A stretch of DNA of 64,000 nt, from the NCBI GenBank assembly GCA_958296035.1, contig OY282431.1:1863001-1927000 (forward strand), read 5' to 3'. The position numbers and the translations under genes are program-made. Each line of letters opens with the position of its first letter. The first letter of the stretch is position 1. This DNA comes from Paracoccaceae bacterium. GTDB lineage: Bacteria > Pseudomonadota > Alphaproteobacteria > Rhodobacterales > Rhodobacteraceae. Under the pieces are notes generated by a model that worked only from the letters and a program-made list of their open reading frames with translations, was not told the origin of the DNA and did not search any database. Of this stretch, positions 55,910-64,000 are shown piece by piece.

Positions 55910-56278
55910 CTAGAGAGTTGCGGCTTCGCCCGCATCTTTCGAACTGTTTTCGCTCGCCGCACGCGCATGCCGCTTCTTTGCATGACCGGACTGGTTGCTG
56001 CCATTCGACTTGTTCGCTCCACCATGCCGTGCATTGGCCTGTGCCGCGCGCTGCGCTTCCTGCTCGCGCAGGTAACCTGCCAGCCTGACGTAGTGCTCGG
56101 CATGTTGCGCGTAATTCTCGGCGACAATCTGATCCCCGCTCAAGCGGGCATCTCTTGCCATGGCGCGATATTTCTCGACGAGCTGATGTGTATTTCCACG
56201 AATCTTGCCGTCAGGGCCTGAGCTTTCGTAGACGCGGTTGGTTCCGTATCCCGGATGCCGCCTGTTCTTGTGTCTCAT
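55910..56278 (-). CDS. DUF4167 protein
   Basis: A protein of about 122 residues. RHKNRRHPGYG, then SSGPDGKIRGNTHQLVEKYR and AENYAQHAEHYVRLAGYL match DUF4167, an alphaproteobacterial family following prmC; the C-terminus is low-complexity and basic. Function unknown; the basic N-terminus suggests nucleic-acid or ribosome binding (inference). ATG 56278 was chosen; 56299 is an alternative. It is separated from prmC by about 700 bases, unlike relatives where the two are close. Confidence 0.8.
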   Translation of the reverse strand: MRHKNRRHPGYGTNRVYESSGPDGKIRGNTHQLVEKYRAMARDARLSGDQIVAENYAQHAEHYVRLAGYLREQEAQRAAQANARHGGANKSNGSNQSGHAKKRHARAASENSSKDAGEAATL

Positions 56279-56982
56279 TCTCGCTCTACCTGTCTTCATG
56301 CCTGCATTCTCCGTATTCCCTGTCGTGTTTCCTGGCGTTTGAGGCTGAATTGCCGAGCCAGCATCGGCCTGCCATGCTGTCCAACGTTGGCTCGTGTTGT
56401 AAGGGAGGTGACAATGCCAGCAGTCCCGCCGACCCAGCGGCCCAACCGAACTTGCTGTCTTCCATCAGATTGATGATACCACCTCGGGATCCGATTCTGG
56501 CCAGCAACTTTGCCGACGAGAATGATAAGTATTGTACATTATGCGCTTTCATTCCTTGCCAGCTGCATCGCGCTGCCGGGACGGTTGCCCGGCGAGGGCG
56601 ACATGCTGCAGACATTGTGCAACGCTATATTTGAGCAGGTTTTACTCAAGTCCCGGGTTCCGGTGCCAACAGATGCATGTGTATACTCCCGGTCGAGTTC
56701 CCTGTTACCAGCCAGACAAGCGCTGCCTGGGCGAGGATACCAGCCTGCGTTTTTCTCTCAACTGACCGCTGGCCGGCCGCCTGGCACCCGTTTTCGTATT
56801 ACCAAGAACATGTTCTCTCGCCGTCCACCATGGGAAAAGATTCCAGAGTCGTCCCGTGGTCAAGTTGGTCATAGTCGTTGTCAACGCATCCTCACAGCGC
56901 TTCCGGACTTTCGACTTGCGAGACTGAACCATTCATTTCCGGACATGGTCGCTACAGCATAACGGCTTGTCTAGGGCGCCCT
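56279..56982. other. Intergenic between prmC and DUF4167
   Basis: About 700 bases. The plus-strand frame at 56510-56962 has no recognisable motif and no start signal. The DUF4167 promoter must lie here. No IS ends found. Confidence 0.4.
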
Positions 56983-57822
56983 TTATGGCCTGGGCACAAG
57001 CGAAAGCGCCCGTATGTTGCCATCCAAATCCCGCTTTACCTGGTCGAGATCAAACCCATGCCCTGCAAAAATACCCTTTACTGGCTCAAACTGTTTCGAA
57101 CCGATCTCGACGATTAGGCATCCGCCGGGATAAAGGTGGTTCTTCGCTTTACTCGCCAGTATTCGAAATGCTTCGGTGCCATCTCCGCCCAGCGTAAGTG
57201 CATGCCGGGGCTCGTAAAGCCTGATCTCGGGGGCTAGCGAAGCACATTCATACCTATCGATATATGGCGGGTTTGAAATAATCAAGTCGAATTTACGATC
57301 GATTGTAGAAAACCAGTTCGAGTGCCTGAAGTCACAGCGCGATGAAACACCGTTCCGCTCCGCATTTTGTCGAGCGACCGCCAAGGCCTTTTCGCAGATA
57401 TCAACACCTGCACCGATTGCCGCACTTCTTTCCGCCAGTATCGAAACCAATAGACAGCCAGAGCCGGTGCCGACGTCAAGGATACACCTGAAGTTCTTGC
57501 TCAGCGCAAGAAGTACAAGCGATTCGGAATCGGGTCGGGGATCGAGCACGTCCGACGTTACCTTGAACCTCCGGCCAAAAAATTCCCGCTGTCCCGTGAT
57601 CTGCGACACCGGCTTTCTTGCAGTCCGCTGTACAACTGCATTCTCGAACGCGTGCTGCAGCCGGGCAGGCAACGAATAGTAACTGGCCTCGCTTAGGCTG
57701 GCCAGCGAGCAACCGACAACATGTTCGAGAAGCACGCAGGCATCACGTCCTGCGCCGTGGACACCGGCATCGCGCAGGCGCGCCGTCGCATCGTTCATAA
57801 GATCGGGAACAGCGGTACTCAC
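56983..57822 (-). CDS. prmC: Release-factor glutamine methyltransferase
   Basis: A 279-residue SAM methyltransferase that modifies the GGQ glutamine of release factors. Signature [10 protein letters not shown] (NPPY) is present, with the SAM-binding [14 protein letters not shown] and an N-terminal helical domain. It overlaps prfA by four bases (ATGA) so the enzyme and its substrate are co-translated. Confidence 0.95.
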   Translation of the reverse strand: MSTAVPDLMNDATARLRDAGVHGAGRDACVLLEHVVGCSLASLSEASYYSLPARLQHAFENAVVQRTARKPVSQITGQREFFGRRFKVTSDVLDPRPDSESLVLLALSKNFRCILDVGTGSGCLLVSILAERSAAIGAGVDICEKALAVARQNAERNGVSSRCDFRHSNWFSTIDRKFDLIISNPPYIDRYECASLAPEIRLYEPRHALTLGGDGTEAFRILASKAKNHLYPGGCLIVEIGSKQFEPVKGIFAGHGFDLDQVKRDLDGNIRALSLVPRP

Positions 57823-58874
57823 AACTCTAGGTTCGCCAGGCGCGAGGCCCGGTCATGAGAGGCCAGAGCATCAATGAGTTCATCCAGGTCGCCCTGAAGT
57901 ATCTGGGCAAGCTTGTAGAGAGTCAGATCAATGCGGTGATCCGAAACTCGCCCTTGAGGAAAATTGTAGGTACGGATGCGCTCCGACCGGTCACCACTTC
58001 CAACAAGAGACCTTCGGCTGGATGCCCGTTCCTGCGATGCCCGTTCATCTTCGATGTCACGCAACCTGCTCCGCAGCACAGTCATTGCTCTGGCTCGATT
58101 GCGATGTTGTGATTTTTCCGACGAAACGACGGAAATTCCGGAGGGCAAGTGAGTAATTCTTACCGCAGAGTCGGTCGTATTGACGTGCTGGCCTCCGGAA
58201 CCGCTTGCTCTCATGGTGTCTATGCGCAGATCCTCCTGCTTGATCTCGACCTCAATCTCCTCAGCTTCGGGAAGCACGGCAACGGTGGCTGCAGAGGTGT
58301 GAATTCTGCCGCTGGATTCGGTCCTCGGCACCCTCTGTACGCGGTGAACGCCAGACTCGAACTTCAATCTGGCATAGGCGTTACGGCCCTCGATCAGGAC
58401 AATCGCTTCCTTGAAACCGCCGAGTGTTGTGTCGCTGGAGTTCAGCAGCTCGTATTTCCAGTTCTTCAGTTCAGCATACTTCTCGTACATGCGAAACAGA
58501 ACGCCGCCGAACAGGGCTGCCTCCTCGCCGCCGGTTCCTGCCCGGATTTCGAGTACAACCGATCTCTTGTCATTGCTGCTGGACTCCAGGAGCACCTCCA
58601 GAAGTTCTGCCTCGCAGTCGCTTTTCTGATCGGACAGGATGGACAGCTCATCGACGGCAAGCTGCCGCAGCTCAGGGTCGTCGAGCAATAGCCGGGTTTC
58701 CTCGATTTCCTCCTGCAGGTCGAAATATCGCTGTGCCCTTGCGACGATCGGGCGTAGCTTGCTGAATTCTCGCGACAATTCAGCCACAACCCTGTGATCG
58801 GGTTGTTTCAGGAGTTCTTCCTGTATCCACTGCTGCCGCGCAATAACTTGTTCAAGTCGCTGGCGCGGGATCAT
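57819..58874 (-). CDS. prfA: Peptide chain release factor 1
   Basis: A 351-residue factor that recognises UAA and UAG. It carries [14 protein letters not shown] with the GGQ loop, and [20 protein letters not shown] with the codon-reading tripeptide. That tripeptide is P-R-T, where bacterial RF1 usually has P-A-T or P-V-T; the outer Pro and Thr are kept. The rest of the domain order is normal. ispG lies 102 bases upstream on the same strand. Confidence 0.95.
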   Translation of the reverse strand: MIPRQRLEQVIARQQWIQEELLKQPDHRVVAELSREFSKLRPIVARAQRYFDLQEEIEETRLLLDDPELRQLAVDELSILSDQKSDCEAELLEVLLESSSNDKRSVVLEIRAGTGGEEAALFGGVLFRMYEKYAELKNWKYELLNSSDTTLGGFKEAIVLIEGRNAYARLKFESGVHRVQRVPRTESSGRIHTSAATVAVLPEAEEIEVEIKQEDLRIDTMRASGSGGQHVNTTDSAVRITHLPSGISVVSSEKSQHRNRARAMTVLRSRLRDIEDERASQERASSRRSLVGSGDRSERIRTYNFPQGRVSDHRIDLTLYKLAQILQGDLDELIDALASHDRASRLANLEL

Positions 58875-58976
58875 GACGTATACGCTCGCTCAGCTGTTGC
58901 GCCCGCCGGTCTGCTGTCAATGCGTTCCATATGCTGCTGCGCTGCCGTCCAGAAACGGGTCGTGCCGGCGTCCGGT

Positions 58977-60137
58977 TCAGGGCGTGCCATCGACGCGGAC
59001 AGTTGCCTGACGATCATCAATGGCCCTGTTGTCCGAAGCTTCCAGCTCACGCGCCTTGCGTGTTACCAATTCGACGAGGTGATTGACCATTTGGTCGTTC
59101 GACATCTTGCGTGCTGCCTTGCCGGAGACATAAACCATGCCGGCATCCTTTCCTCCGCCGGTAAATCCGACGTCCGTCATGAATGCCTCACCGGGGCCGT
59201 TGACGACACACCCAATGATGGACAGCGTTACTGGTGCCCGGATGTGTGCCAGCCTTTCTTCGAGTTCGTGCACCGTCTTGATCACATCAAACCCTTGCCG
59301 GGCACAGCTCGGACAAGCGATTACCGTGACGCCGCGGTGACGCAGTCCTAGAGACTTGAGAATTTCAAAGCCAACTCGTACTTCTTCTACCGGATCAGCT
59401 GAAAGGCTAACCCGCAGCGTATCTCCGATACCTTCCCACAACAGGCTTCCAATGCCTATTGCCGAACTGACCGTACCTGGGAGCATGCTGCCGGCTTCAG
59501 TGATTCCAAGATGAATTGGTGCATCTGTTTGCTCGGCCAGGTCTCGATATGCTGCCACGGCAAGAAAGACATCTGAAGCCTTGCAACTGATCTTGTACTC
59601 CGAAAACCCGTGATCCTCAAGAATCCTGATATGGGCCAATGCAGATTCGACCATCGCGTCAGGACAAGGCTCGCCATACTTTTCAAGGAGATTTCGTTCC
59701 AGGCTGCCGGCATTCACGCCGATGCGAATTGAGCAGCCATTAGCCACAGCGGCATCTACAACACTGCGCTCGCGCTCCAGGGCACCAATATTTCCAGGAT
59801 TGATACGCAGGCAGGCCGCCCCTGCATCCGCTGCTTCGATGGCCCGCTGGTAATGAAAATGAATGTCCGCAACGAGCGGCACCGGGCTCGCGTCTACGAT
59901 CTTCCTGAAGGCCTTCGACGAAGCCCGGTCTGGAACGGAAACCCGAACAATATCGGCGCCAGCGTCTGCACAGGCGGAGATTTGTTCAACCGTTGCCTCG
60001 ATGTCAGTCGTGGCTGTGTTTGTCATGGTCTGAACTGAAATTGGTGCGTCACCACCGACTGCGACATCGCCAACCATCACTTGCCGAGTGGTGCGCCGTT
60101 CAATGGTTCTCCATGGTCGAAGGGCGTGCAAGTTCAT
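58977..60137 (-). CDS. ispG: 4-hydroxy-3-methylbut-2-en-1-yl diphosphate synthase
   Basis: A 386-residue [4Fe-4S] enzyme of the MEP pathway. The iron-sulfur ligands are in ACPSCARQG (C-x2-C) and [11 protein letters not shown]; the barrel starts with ISVQTMTNT and holds RINPGNIG. It serves the same pathway as ispDF at 9690. It lies between the rodZ-like gene and prfA in the usual alphaproteobacterial order. Confidence 0.96.
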   Translation of the reverse strand: MNLHALRPWRTIERRTTRQVMVGDVAVGGDAPISVQTMTNTATTDIEATVEQISACADAGADIVRVSVPDRASSKAFRKIVDASPVPLVADIHFHYQRAIEAADAGAACLRINPGNIGALERERSVVDAAVANGCSIRIGVNAGSLERNLLEKYGEPCPDAMVESALAHIRILEDHGFSEYKISCKASDVFLAVAAYRDLAEQTDAPIHLGITEAGSMLPGTVSSAIGIGSLLWEGIGDTLRVSLSADPVEEVRVGFEILKSLGLRHRGVTVIACPSCARQGFDVIKTVHELEERLAHIRAPVTLSIIGCVVNGPGEAFMTDVGFTGGGKDAGMVYVSGKAARKMSNDQMVNHLVELVTRKARELEASDNRAIDDRQATVRVDGTP

Positions 60138-60291
60138 ATGTGGCCGCCGTTAGTTGTCATTGTGATTCTCGGCACGAGTGCTGGCGCCAGACTAATGCAA
60201 TTTGGTGTCAGCAGAAAGGTCCTTACAGAGGGCTTGATGGCTGCACCAGTACCTGGCAGGTACCTGCAATCGGCAGATCCGCCACCTGCGG

Positions 60292-61482
60292 TCAATTTTC
60301 GGCTTGCGCCACCTTGAGGCCAGCCTGACCGGCGATCTCTTCCGGAATGGACGCTATAGGCAGCTGCCCGAAACCATTCCGAATTGATTGCGGATCCAGT
60401 TCGATGTCTTTCACGACCCGCGTGCCGGTTCCGGCAGGCCCGAACAGATCTCCATTGACAATAAAATAGAGAGAGCCTGAATTCCCTGCTCGAAGCAGAA
60501 GAGTCGTGTCGACAATCGGGATGTCGTACTTCTCTCCTGTTTCAAGAATTCTTTCGTAGTGAATCGTACCAGATGCCTCCCTTACCCTTACCCAACTGGG
60601 CTGGGATGCTATCAGTGCGAAATTCTGAATTGATTCCTGTTCGACCTCAGCGTCCTCGGAACCGGCCGTTTCGCTTACAGCGACTTCATTCGCTTCGACC
60701 TCGGTGTCCGCAAGTTCAGGAGCCGCCAACTGTTCCTCGGCATCAACCTCTACTGCCTCAAGCTGAACCGAAAGTGATGGCGGGATTTCGGTCTCGAGAG
60801 GCTCCACATAGACTTCATCGGGACTGAGTTCAGCTATGCGAGGCAGATCATCGTTGTTACCGAGGGCAACTGTCTGCCCATTGATTACGGCGAGATTGGC
60901 GCGGGAGATTTCCGGCTGCAACAGCTCCCCTGCGCTGTATGTGGTCAAGACGGCATCACGAGACTGTTGCACCTGAGCGTACAGCGTCCACATAAGGTAT
61001 CCGCCGCCGGCGAGCAAAACCGTGGCTAGCACCACAATGCTAACTCCGGCGATCGGCATTCTTTCCGACCATGTTGAAAGTGTCCGGCCGCTATCAGGTG
61101 CAAGCGAACTATACGAACCGGCTGCAATAGCTTGATTTGACAGTTCATTAATGTGCCTCACCATCGGTGGCACCATATCGATGCCTGTCGACGTGCCGGT
61201 AATGAGGGCTGTGTGGCCGGTTTCCTGACAGAACTGCTTCAGGATCTTGGTCTGGTCTAGCCCAAGATATCTTGCATACTGGCGGACCGACCCCAAGATC
61301 AGCGACTTGTTCTTGAATGCCTCCAGGTCACCGTTCTCGATGGCATGAATCATGTAGGGCCGCAGCCCTGTTTCCTTATGCACGTCGAGGAGGGACTTTC
61401 CCTTGCTTGCCCGGTATCCGCGCAGCTGGACTCCCAGTGCGAAGCTCCCCCTTTTGGAAGATTGCTGATGTTGGGCGGTCAT
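60292..61482 (-). CDS. RodZ-like helix-turn-helix membrane protein (DUF4115)
   Basis: A protein of about 396 residues. An N-terminal HTH domain (LRGYRASKGKSLLDVHKETG; GSVRQYARYLGLD) is followed by a linker, one membrane helix (IAGVSIVVLATVLLAGGGYLM), an acidic stretch rich in Glu, and the C-terminal DUF4115 domain (SWVRVREASGTIHYERILETGEKY). This order is that of RodZ, which links MreB to the envelope, but the role is not proven. It lies 154 bases upstream of ispG on the same strand. ATG 61482 was chosen over a GTG at 61509. Confidence 0.8.
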   Translation of the reverse strand: MTAQHQQSSKRGSFALGVQLRGYRASKGKSLLDVHKETGLRPYMIHAIENGDLEAFKNKSLILGSVRQYARYLGLDQTKILKQFCQETGHTALITGTSTGIDMVPPMVRHINELSNQAIAAGSYSSLAPDSGRTLSTWSERMPIAGVSIVVLATVLLAGGGYLMWTLYAQVQQSRDAVLTTYSAGELLQPEISRANLAVINGQTVALGNNDDLPRIAELSPDEVYVEPLETEIPPSLSVQLEAVEVDAEEQLAAPELADTEVEANEVAVSETAGSEDAEVEQESIQNFALIASQPSWVRVREASGTIHYERILETGEKYDIPIVDTTLLLRAGNSGSLYFIVNGDLFGPAGTGTRVVKDIELDPQSIRNGFGQLPIASIPEEIAGQAGLKVAQAEN

Positions 61483-61577
61483 GCTTGGCTGGTCATCAAC
61501 TGGCAACACCGAACGGCTCCAGAAGTCCGCGACAGTTTCTCTTCAACATCCGGGGGAACCCTAACACAAGCGACGAT

Positions 61578-61937
61578 TCATTCCAAGTTTTGGTCCAGTA
61601 ATGGTGTTCCTGTTCGGGTTTTGGTGTTTTCAGCAACAATGTCTCTGGATTCGTGTGCCAGCCGTGACAAGATCAATCGGAATTCTTGCGGTGGCTCCTC
61701 GCTTCCCAAAGCCCAGTGTACAATATCACAGTCGTTTTCTTTGAGGAGCATCTCGAAATCACACAGTAGTCGATTGTCAGGATTGCTGCCGATGCCGTCG
61801 GCCAGCCTGCCTAGCAGAAGGCAGGCTTCGCGGGTGCCTCGTAGTCTGGCCTGAACCTTCAGGCGACGAATTTGCGCCCAACGGGACACCGTAATGCCGG
61901 CGCCCTCCGACAGCATTTTCGTATCGTCAGGCATCAT
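61578..61937 (-). CDS. sdhE: Succinate dehydrogenase assembly factor SdhE
   Basis: A 119-residue protein. The segment IRRLKVQARLRGTREACLLLGRLAD carries the RGxxE motif of SdhE (CptB/DUF339), here RGTRE, and NRLLCDFEMLLKENDCDIVHWALG follows in family order. SdhE promotes covalent FAD attachment to SdhA. The C-terminal 20 residues extend beyond the usual length. The start overlaps the lrp stop by 11 bases. Confidence 0.82.
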   Translation of the reverse strand: MMPDDTKMLSEGAGITVSRWAQIRRLKVQARLRGTREACLLLGRLADGIGSNPDNRLLCDFEMLLKENDCDIVHWALGSEEPPQEFRLILSRLAHESRDIVAENTKTRTGTPLLDQNLE

Positions 61938-62442
61938 GAGGCGGCCTTTCCTGTGCCAGACCGGGCATGGTGGAATATTTGAGCTCTTCCATCGAAAGCA
62001 ATGCCGTAACGTTGAAGATGTTAACCTCCTTGATCAGAGACTGGTAGAATTTGTCGTAGGCGCGGGCGTTGGCCACGCGGACTTTGAGTATGTAGTCAAT
62101 ATCTCCGGCAAGCCTGTGTGCTTCAACTACTTCAGGTCGGCTGCGTACGACTTCCAGGAACTTGTGCTGCCAGTCGGGCTCATGTTCGGAAGTCCGGACC
62201 AGAACGAAGAAACAGGCTTCGAAGCCGATCAAATTTGCGTCAATTTCGACTGTGTAGCGCGTGATGACTCCAGCACGACGCAACTTCTTGATTCGGTTCC
62301 AGATGCGGCTCCTGCTACTACCGATACGACTGGCGATTCTTTCGAGAGGCTGACTGGCATCGGCATTGAGGCAAGACAGGATGTGGCGGTCGACGTTGTC
62401 CAGGATCAGTGTCTTGGCGCCACCTTTTCCTGCAAGTTTCAT
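61927..62442 (-). CDS. Lrp/AsnC-family regulator
   Basis: A 171-residue regulator. The HTH is LDNVDRHILSCLNADASQPL, then SRSRIWNRIKKLRRAGVI; the RAM effector domain follows (EVVEAHRLAGDIDYILKVRV). It probably senses an amino acid. It is translationally linked to sdhE and lies 22 bases downstream of thyX, all on minus. Confidence 0.9.
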   Translation of the reverse strand: MKLAGKGGAKTLILDNVDRHILSCLNADASQPLERIASRIGSSRSRIWNRIKKLRRAGVITRYTVEIDANLIGFEACFFVLVRTSEHEPDWQHKFLEVVRSRPEVVEAHRLAGDIDYILKVRVANARAYDKFYQSLIKEVNIFNVTALLSMEELKYSTMPGLAQERPPHDA

Positions 62443-62464
62443 CTCACGTCACCCAATTTGTCGC

Positions 62465-63382
62465 TTAGCTCCCGAAGTCGAACACTTCGCACAATTCTTT
62501 CCATTCCCGTGCGGTCAGACCGGATTCACCGTGAGTTATTCGCTCTCCGGCCACGCGCCGCCTTATCAACTCGGCCTGGGACCGGGAAAGGTTTATGGCG
62601 CCCTGCTCATACTCCTCGAAGGCACCCCACACAGTTGGTACCCACAACCTGACCAGTCTTGCCAACTCTTCTGCATAGAGCCGGATTTCCAACTGGGCAT
62701 GCCTGTCCGTTCGTAGCTTGATGAAATGCAGGAGGTTGTGCAGATCGATTTTCCAGTACCACTGCGTGTAAATGCTGGTCGGCAGGTTAATTCTGGCCAG
62801 TTCCCGCGCCAGTCCTTGCTGGTTTTCGCTGGAAAGCATCTGTTCGTAGTGCTGGTAGGTCAAGGCAGAATCGCCTTTCAATGAGGCCAGAACCCTGTCA
62901 GCCTGTTCATCGCACAGTATATTCCCCCTGCCCTGTCGACCGGCGGCCCCGGCCTGTGCTGCAAGATGCTCTTTCGCGGGCAAGTAGAACTCCCGGTCGA
63001 GCTTCGAATAGCGAGCTGAATACTCGTTGACTGATGCCGTGCGATGTCTGATCCACTGGCGGGCCACGAAAATTGGCAGTTTGACGTGAAGCTTGATCTC
63101 GCACATCTCGAACGGCGTAGTGTGGCGGTGGCGCATCAGGAACCGAATCAGACCAGCATCTGAACGCTTCTTCTTGGTCCCCGTACCGTACGACACCCGT
63201 GCTGCCTGAACGACCGCATCGTCGTTGCCCATATAGTCAATAACGCGCACAAACCCGTGGTCAAGTACCTCGTGCGCCGAATAGAGAACCTCTTCAAGTC
63301 CCGGACTGACCGCTCGCGACGTTGTTGTCACGGTGCTGCGTTGTCGTTCAATCTCGGCAGCCTGCTCAGGTGTTAGCGCCAT
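62465..63382 (-). CDS. thyX: FAD-dependent thymidylate synthase ThyX
   Basis: A 305-residue flavin enzyme that makes dTMP from dUMP with methylenetetrahydrofolate. The ThyX motif RHRTASVNEYSARYS is complete (RHRxxSxNExSxR). The tail includes EWKELCEVF. ATG 63382 has AGGTGA at 63389-63394, six bases upstream. An IS982 left end lies 17 bases before the start codon, so the native promoter has been cut off. lrp and sdhE follow. Confidence 0.95.
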   Translation of the reverse strand: MALTPEQAAEIERQRSTVTTTSRAVSPGLEEVLYSAHEVLDHGFVRVIDYMGNDDAVVQAARVSYGTGTKKKRSDAGLIRFLMRHRHTTPFEMCEIKLHVKLPIFVARQWIRHRTASVNEYSARYSKLDREFYLPAKEHLAAQAGAAGRQGRGNILCDEQADRVLASLKGDSALTYQHYEQMLSSENQQGLARELARINLPTSIYTQWYWKIDLHNLLHFIKLRTDRHAQLEIRLYAEELARLVRLWVPTVWGAFEEYEQGAINLSRSQAELIRRRVAGERITHGESGLTAREWKELCEVFDFGS

Positions 63383-63436
63383 CCCCAGTCACCTCTATAA
63401 CCCCGATTCTGGATAAGGGGGGTCGATTTTCGGGTA

Positions 63437-63507
63437 GGAGGGATTCCCTTTTCCCATAAAGTCTGATTCTATGGGTTGTTGTCGAACACAATCCAGAGGA
63501 TCCCTCC
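63437..63507 (+). promoter_or_regulatory. Leader hairpin that can mask the transposase ribosome-binding site
   Basis: GGAGGGATTCC (63437-63447) can pair with GGATCCCTCC (63498-63507), giving eight contiguous base pairs plus two after a bulged base. The second arm begins at the last bases of AGAGGA, the likely Shine-Dalgarno, just before ATG 63509. A smaller stem lies between the arms. The same arms are seen in copy A, less well in copy B. Confidence 0.5.
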
Positions 63508-63508
63508 C

Positions 63509-64000
63509 ATGAACACATCTACCATAGCTCTCTTCTGCTGTCTCTACGATTTTGGCTGCGTCTACGAGGCATGGGAAAGACATCGCCTTGTCCCCACCAC
63601 ACGAAAACGCATCCGCAAGACCAAGCTCACACTGGGCGAGATGATGTTCATCATGACCCTGTTCCACCTGTCACCCTACCGCAACTTCAAACGCTTCTGG
63701 CTTCATGCCATAGAGGGCTATTACCGCGACTGCTTCGGCGACCTCCCTTCCTATGGACGCTTTGTAGCCCTGATGCCAAGATTGCTGCCGCCCACCATGC
63801 TGCTGCTCCACCACCTGTGCCAAGGCAGCGAAAAGACCGGCCTGTATATCATCGACAGCACCAGGCTAGCGGTCTGCCACAACGCCCGCAGCTCGCGTCA
63901 TCGGGTGTTCAAGGGACTGGCCGCACAGGGTCGCACCGCAATGGGGTGGTTCTACGGCTTCAAGATGCATGGGGTCATCAACAGCAAGGGCCAGTTGATG
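63509..64000 (+). CDS. IS982-family transposase, N-terminal part (partial)
   Basis: 164 codons are visible from ATG 63509 with no stop. The sequence begins MNTSTIALFCCLYDFGCVYE and continues LTLGEMMFIMTLFHLSPYRNF, the usual IS982 N-terminal region. DDE blocks follow: YIIDSTRLAVCHNARSSRH carries the first Asp, and FKGLAAQGRTAMGWFYGFK the following block. The frame is better preserved than in copies A and B, so this may be the source copy or a recent one. Confidence 0.9.
   Translation, partial: MNTSTIALFCCLYDFGCVYEAWERHRLVPTTRKRIRKTKLTLGEMMFIMTLFHLSPYRNFKRFWLHAIEGYYRDCFGDLPSYGRFVALMPRLLPPTMLLLHHLCQGSEKTGLYIIDSTRLAVCHNARSSRHRVFKGLAAQGRTAMGWFYGFKMHGVINSKGQLM

Larger units (their letters stand above)
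63399..64000 (+). mobile_element. IS982-family element (copy C), open at the right edge
   Basis: The left end AACCCCGATTCTGGATAAGG matches the other two copies almost exactly. The transposase frame is uninterrupted to the end of the window. The right end is outside, so intactness is unknown. The element lies 17 bases upstream of the divergent thyX. Confidence 0.9.

Noticed and set aside
1-64000. CRISPR array, prophage, rRNA operon or replication origin
   Set aside because: No regularly spaced direct repeats, phage structural genes, rRNA-like sequence or DnaA-box clusters were noticed on reading.

Overview
The window is a chromosomal segment of an alphaproteobacterium with moderate GC content. 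The gene content and order point there: hfq-trkH-trkA-ntrX-ntrY, a fused ispDF next to pgpA, lptF-lptG-lptD-surA-pdxA-rsmA divergent from pepA-holC-ndk, rodZ-ispG-prfA-prmC-DUF4167, cold shock-DUF192-tRNA-Pro, a DUF1476 (zeta-type ATPase inhibitor) gene, a long class II NrdJ and ThyX. I cannot name the genus. Coding density is low for a free-living alphaproteobacterium, and several insertion sequences and a group II intron are present in all stages of decay. This suggests a lineage that went through an IS expansion and is now eroding, which would fit a host-associated or bottlenecked population (inference).

Layout. 1-1990: the tail of an ABC transporter ATPase, then an IS graveyard (IS66, IS21-like end, IS982 end). 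1993-9197 (minus): hfq, trkH, trkA, ntrX, ntrY. 9690-12799 (plus): ispDF, pgpA, amtB. 13023-13748: a decayed IS982 copy. 14082-15632 (minus): an MttB-family methyltransferase. 15843-20828 (plus): guaA, a P-loop protein, metA, tetR and a DUF2852 membrane protein behind a perfect palindrome. 21345-23707: ilvB-ilvH. 23797-27456 (minus): nrdJ. 27600-29100: more mobile-element remnants. 29575-31391 (minus): tRNA-Pro, DUF192, double cold-shock protein, pdxH. 31534-34819 (plus): fabI, a phosphoribosyltransferase and purB. 35084-38206 (minus): DUF1476, DUF1638, a corrinoid protein and a BHMT-type homocysteine methyltransferase, with a second decayed IS982 abutting the last gene. 39050-43781: sufE, a lipoprotein, rnd, dtd, tRNA-Asn, an orphan EnvZ-like kinase and a CAU tRNA. 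43782-45316: no recognisable gene. 45317-55876: ndk-holC-pepA (minus) divergent from lptF-lptG-lptD-surA-pdxA-rsmA (plus). 55910-63382 (minus): DUF4167, prmC, prfA, ispG, rodZ-like, sdhE, lrp, thyX. 63399-64000: a third IS982 copy whose transposase frame is open to the window edge.

How the genes work together. Much of the window is housekeeping: outer-membrane LPS export (LptF/G/D, SurA), isoprenoid synthesis (IspDF, IspG), PLP synthesis and salvage (PdxA, PdxH), translation termination (PrfA, PrmC), branched-chain amino acids, purines and potassium uptake. Two themes stand out. First, cobalamin chemistry: a class II ribonucleotide reductase plus a stand-alone corrinoid protein next to a homocysteine methyltransferase and DUF1638, which together look like parts of a split methionine synthase or of a methylamine-to-homocysteine methyl transfer route; an MttB-family enzyme lies 20 kb away. 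Second, nitrogen and redox control: NtrY-NtrX are retained but NtrX has a damaged ATPase core, the dusB-ntrB-ntrC genes that usually separate ispDF from ntrY are absent, and amtB has no glnK beside it.
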